NCBI GenBank assembly: GCA_017964485.1
Contig: JAGCRW010000029.1
Coordinates: 1 to 40,618, forward strand
Direction of reading: 5' to 3'
Length of the DNA: 40,618 nucleotides
From: Muribaculaceae bacterium
GTDB lineage: Bacteria; Bacteroidota; Bacteroidia; Bacteroidales; Muribaculaceae
Shown: positions 38,312 to 40,618 of the stretch, in pieces
Position numbering within the stretch: position 1 is the stretch's first letter
Layout: every line of letters begins with the position of its first letter
Notes under the pieces: model-generated
Told to the model about the DNA's origin: nothing
What the model saw: the letters and a program-made list of their open reading frames with translations, nothing else
Databases searched by the model: none
Translations under genes and position numbers: made by a program

Positions 38312-40618
38312 ATGGCAAAGAACTTTTCACATAGATTGAGAACTGCATTAGCAATAACGATGACTATCCTATTTTGCTTAGTCATTGATGTGTCGTGCAA
38401 GAAAAACAATAACGCCTCAGGCGAAATCACTTCCAATAAAGCTGCCTACGATAGCCTGATGCATAAAGCCTACGAGAGCTACAACCGAGCCGACTTCAAT
38501 AAGTCGATTGAACTCACGCGTGAAGCCATGAAGGCGATTACCAAAAACAACAAAGTGGCGATGAGCGATGCCTACGCACAACTGGCAGCATGCTATCAGC
38601 GCATCGGCATGAACGACAACGCGCTCAACAACGCCTTTGCTGGACTGCACATCGATGAGCAGCTCAAGGATAACGAGCGCATCAGCGCGTCCTACAGCAA
38701 CATCGCCAACATCTACCTAGCCGCTCAACGTCCCAACGAGGCAAAGACTCTCATTAACAAAGCCCTTGACCTTGAGAAAAGTATCAAAAAACCTAATAGC
38801 CGCCAACTCTCAAACCGCTATGGCATGGCGGCCGAAATTTACCTCAAGCTCGATGAGCCTGACATGGCATTAGACTATATCAACAAGGCGCTCGCCATCG
38901 ACACTACCGCCAACGACTCGGCGCAGATCATGCGGCGAATATTGACACTCGGCGATATCTATGCCGAAACCGACAGCACCAAGAAAGCGCTCGACAATTA
39001 CAAGCAAGCCATCGAGATGTTTGAGAAAAACGATGACCGATACAACATAATGCTTGCCTACAAGAACCTTGGAGCGCTATATATAAAACTCGGCGACAAG
39101 TCACAAGCTCAGAAATGGCTCAATCAAAGCACCGAAATCGCTACAGAATGCAACGCAAAGAATGTGCTGAAAGAGAACTATCTGCTACTCGCCAACATCA
39201 TGAGCGATAACAACCCAAAGCAGGCTGCAAAATACTTGAGACAGAGCAACAACCTTGCCGACAGCATCTACGATGAGGCAACCAGCAAGCTTACCTCTTA
39301 CTATGCTATGGAGTTCCAAACCAAGGAAAAAGAGCTTAAGATTGAGGAGCAGCAAAACTCAATTACCATTCAGCGACTCATCATCACTGCCGCCACCATC
39401 GCTGCAATCTCGTTGCTCGTGCTGTGCATCGCTTTGTTTGTCATAAATATGCTGAGAGCACGTGCACGCAAAGCCGAGAAGAACGCCGAGCAGCTGCGCG
39501 ACCGTTTCTTCACCAATGTCACCCACGAGTTCCGCACACCACTTACCGTTATCCTGGGTGAAGCCGAAGAACTCAAAAGTGAAGAGAGCGACGAGTCGAA
39601 GCACCCAAAATACAACGCCATAATCAACCAAGGCAACCACTTGTTAAGGCTTGTGAACCAACTCCTCAACATCTCCAAGGTAAGGACAGCGATTGGCAGT
39701 CTGCCCTGGAAACATGGAGACCTGGCAGCACTTGTCAACATGATAGTTGAGAACATGAGTGTGTATGCCGGACGCCAAAACACCACGATAGATTTCACCC
39801 ACGATGAGAGCGACTTCAACATCGACTTCGTGCCAGAATATTGCCACAGCATAGTTACAAACTTGATTTCCAACGCCATAAAATTTGATTCACCCAATGG
39901 TCATATCGCCGTTGATATGAACCGCAAGAAGAACAATGTGGTAATTTCTATCAGCGACCAGGGTTGTGGCATAAAAGAGGAGGAGCTGCCACACATTTTC
40001 GACATGTTCTTCCAGGGAAGTTCCGAGAAATCTGACCTTGGCACTGGCATTGGCCTGGCACTAGTGAAGCAGATGACAGAGGCTATGGATGGAAAAATTG
40101 AGGTGCAAACCAGTGAGGGAGAAGGCACCACTTTTACCATTTCCCTACCCGCCAAGCACAAAAACCGTGAGTATCCCAAGTGGATTCCTAAGATGATCAC
40201 TCCAAGTGCTGACGACTATACCGAACCTGTGCAGGACACTGTAGAAAAAACTTCTTCTGCCGACTCTATTCTTAATAACGACAACAAGCCTATAGCTCTC
40301 GTCGTTGAGGACAATCCCGACGTGGCCACCTACATCGAACATGTGCTGCAGAGCACCTATAATGTGGTTATCGCGCACGACGGCGAGGAAGGCCTCGAGA
40401 AAGCCCGCGAAGTGATCCCCGACATCATCATCTCCGACCTGATGATGCCTAAAATTGACGGTCTGGAAATGTGCCGTAGGTTGCGTGAGGACGAGCTGGT
40501 AAGCCACATTCCAATTATTATCGTTACAGCACGCGACGCCGACAAAGACCGCCTTGAAGGCCTCTCCACAGGAGCCGACGCCTACTTGACAAAGCCCTTT
40601 AAGCGCGACGAACTGATT
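38312..40618 (+). CDS. TPR hybrid sensor histidine kinase/response regulator (3' end cut by window)
   Basis: 769 codons without a stop up to the window edge. An N-terminal signal or anchor (about 11-29, ending VSCKKNNN, lipobox-like), a TPR region (about 45-330; for example AYAQLAACYQRIGMNDNAL, DMALDYINKALAID, AYKNLGALYIKLGDKSQA), a membrane helix (about 355-381), HisKA with the phospho-acceptor His405 in THEFRTPL, HATPase_c with NLISNAIKFD, DQGCGIKEEELPHIFD and GTGIGLAL, then a receiver domain (VVEDNPDVA, phospho-acceptor Asp709 in SDLMMPKIDG, TKPF at ~762). An AraC-type output domain probably follows outside the window, as in Bacteroidetes hybrid two-component systems (inference). Confidence 0.9.
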   Translation, partial: MAKNFSHRLRTALAITMTILFCLVIDVSCKKNNNASGEITSNKAAYDSLMHKAYESYNRADFNKSIELTREAMKAITKNNKVAMSDAYAQLAACYQRIGMNDNALNNAFAGLHIDEQLKDNERISASYSNIANIYLAAQRPNEAKTLINKALDLEKSIKKPNSRQLSNRYGMAAEIYLKLDEPDMALDYINKALAIDTTANDSAQIMRRILTLGDIYAETDSTKKALDNYKQAIEMFEKNDDRYNIMLAYKNLGALYIKLGDKSQAQKWLNQSTEIATECNAKNVLKENYLLLANIMSDNNPKQAAKYLRQSNNLADSIYDEATSKLTSYYAMEFQTKEKELKIEEQQNSITIQRLIITAATIAAISLLVLCIALFVINMLRARARKAEKNAEQLRDRFFTNVTHEFRTPLTVILGEAEELKSEESDESKHPKYNAIINQGNHLLRLVNQLLNISKVRTAIGSLPWKHGDLAALVNMIVENMSVYAGRQNTTIDFTHDESDFNIDFVPEYCHSIVTNLISNAIKFDSPNGHIAVDMNRKKNNVVISISDQGCGIKEEELPHIFDMFFQGSSEKSDLGTGIGLALVKQMTEAMDGKIEVQTSEGEGTTFTISLPAKHKNREYPKWIPKMITPSADDYTEPVQDTVEKTSSADSILNNDNKPIALVVEDNPDVATYIEHVLQSTYNVVIAHDGEEGLEKAREVIPDIIISDLMMPKIDGLEMCRRLREDELVSHIPIIIVTARDADKDRLEGLSTGADAYLTKPFKRDELI

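Noticed and set aside
1-40618. CRISPR array, prophage or transposon
   Set aside because: No regularly spaced repeats with spacers, no phage structural genes and no transposase or integrase motif in any frame examined.

Overview
The window is chromosomal DNA from a member of the Bacteroidales, most like a gut Muribaculaceae/Prevotellaceae-type organism. I infer this from many promoters of the Bacteroidetes type (TTTG, 19-21 nt, TAnnTTTG), from a type B L31 protein, from a type IX-like secretion tail on a surface protein, from a TPR hybrid two-component kinase, and from an ncRNA candidate directly downstream of rplT where the Bacteroidales-1 RNA normally lies. Species cannot be settled by eye. 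I see no transposase, integrase, phage gene or CRISPR array.

Layout. 1-491: intergenic DNA with tandem repeats and the thrS promoter. 492-3938: translation operon thrS-infC-rpmI-rplT. 4071-4362: stand-alone ncRNA candidate ending in a two-way terminator. 4384-7042 (minus): envelope pair, a LysM/periplasmic-binding-fold protein followed by an overlapping outer-membrane barrel. 7280-7942: ung. 8061-8132: tRNA-Arg(CCG). 8194-9711: a lipoprotein gene cut in two by one in-frame amber codon. 9820-11668: trmN6 and two small envelope/unknown genes. 11730-12123: tRNA-Ser(CGA) plus a displaced copy of its 3' end. 12141-14284 (minus): rpe, a DedA protein and a second uracil-glycosylase-fold protein.

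14385-24221 is the metabolic centrepiece: a complete [FeFe]-hydrogenase module. hydE-hydG-hydF (plus) encode the H-cluster maturation enzymes. They converge on a minus-strand operon hydB-hydA-hydC followed by a second hydrogenase. HydABC matches the flavin-containing, NAD(H)/ferredoxin-coupled trimeric type. The second hydrogenase has an unusual architecture: the N-terminal [2Fe-2S] domain and the C-terminal 2[4Fe-4S] domain of HydB joined to a HydA-type H-cluster domain, with the flavin/NAD domain missing. In each operon a strong hairpin precedes the last gene.

24502-29957: an orphan Wza-like export lipoprotein, a 53-residue small protein, a phosphoethanolamine transferase, a two-subunit chromate-type transporter and folC. 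30006-30362: RNase P RNA (minus). 30472-34891 (minus): a large secreted protein 9 nt behind nadC, then rlmH and a diacylglycerol-kinase-family gene. 35148-35402: rpmE type B. 35627 to the end: a six-hairpin-glycosidase-like lipoprotein followed 18 nt later by a TPR hybrid histidine kinase that runs off the window.

The most notable regulatory observation is a roughly 32-bp repeat, present three times (7116, 33365, 33434), each copy being a complete outward-facing promoter. Several genes (hydE, the UDG-like gene, the lipid kinase gene, chrA, the glycosidase-like gene) have start codons within a few bases of the predicted transcription start, suggesting leaderless or near-leaderless mRNAs.
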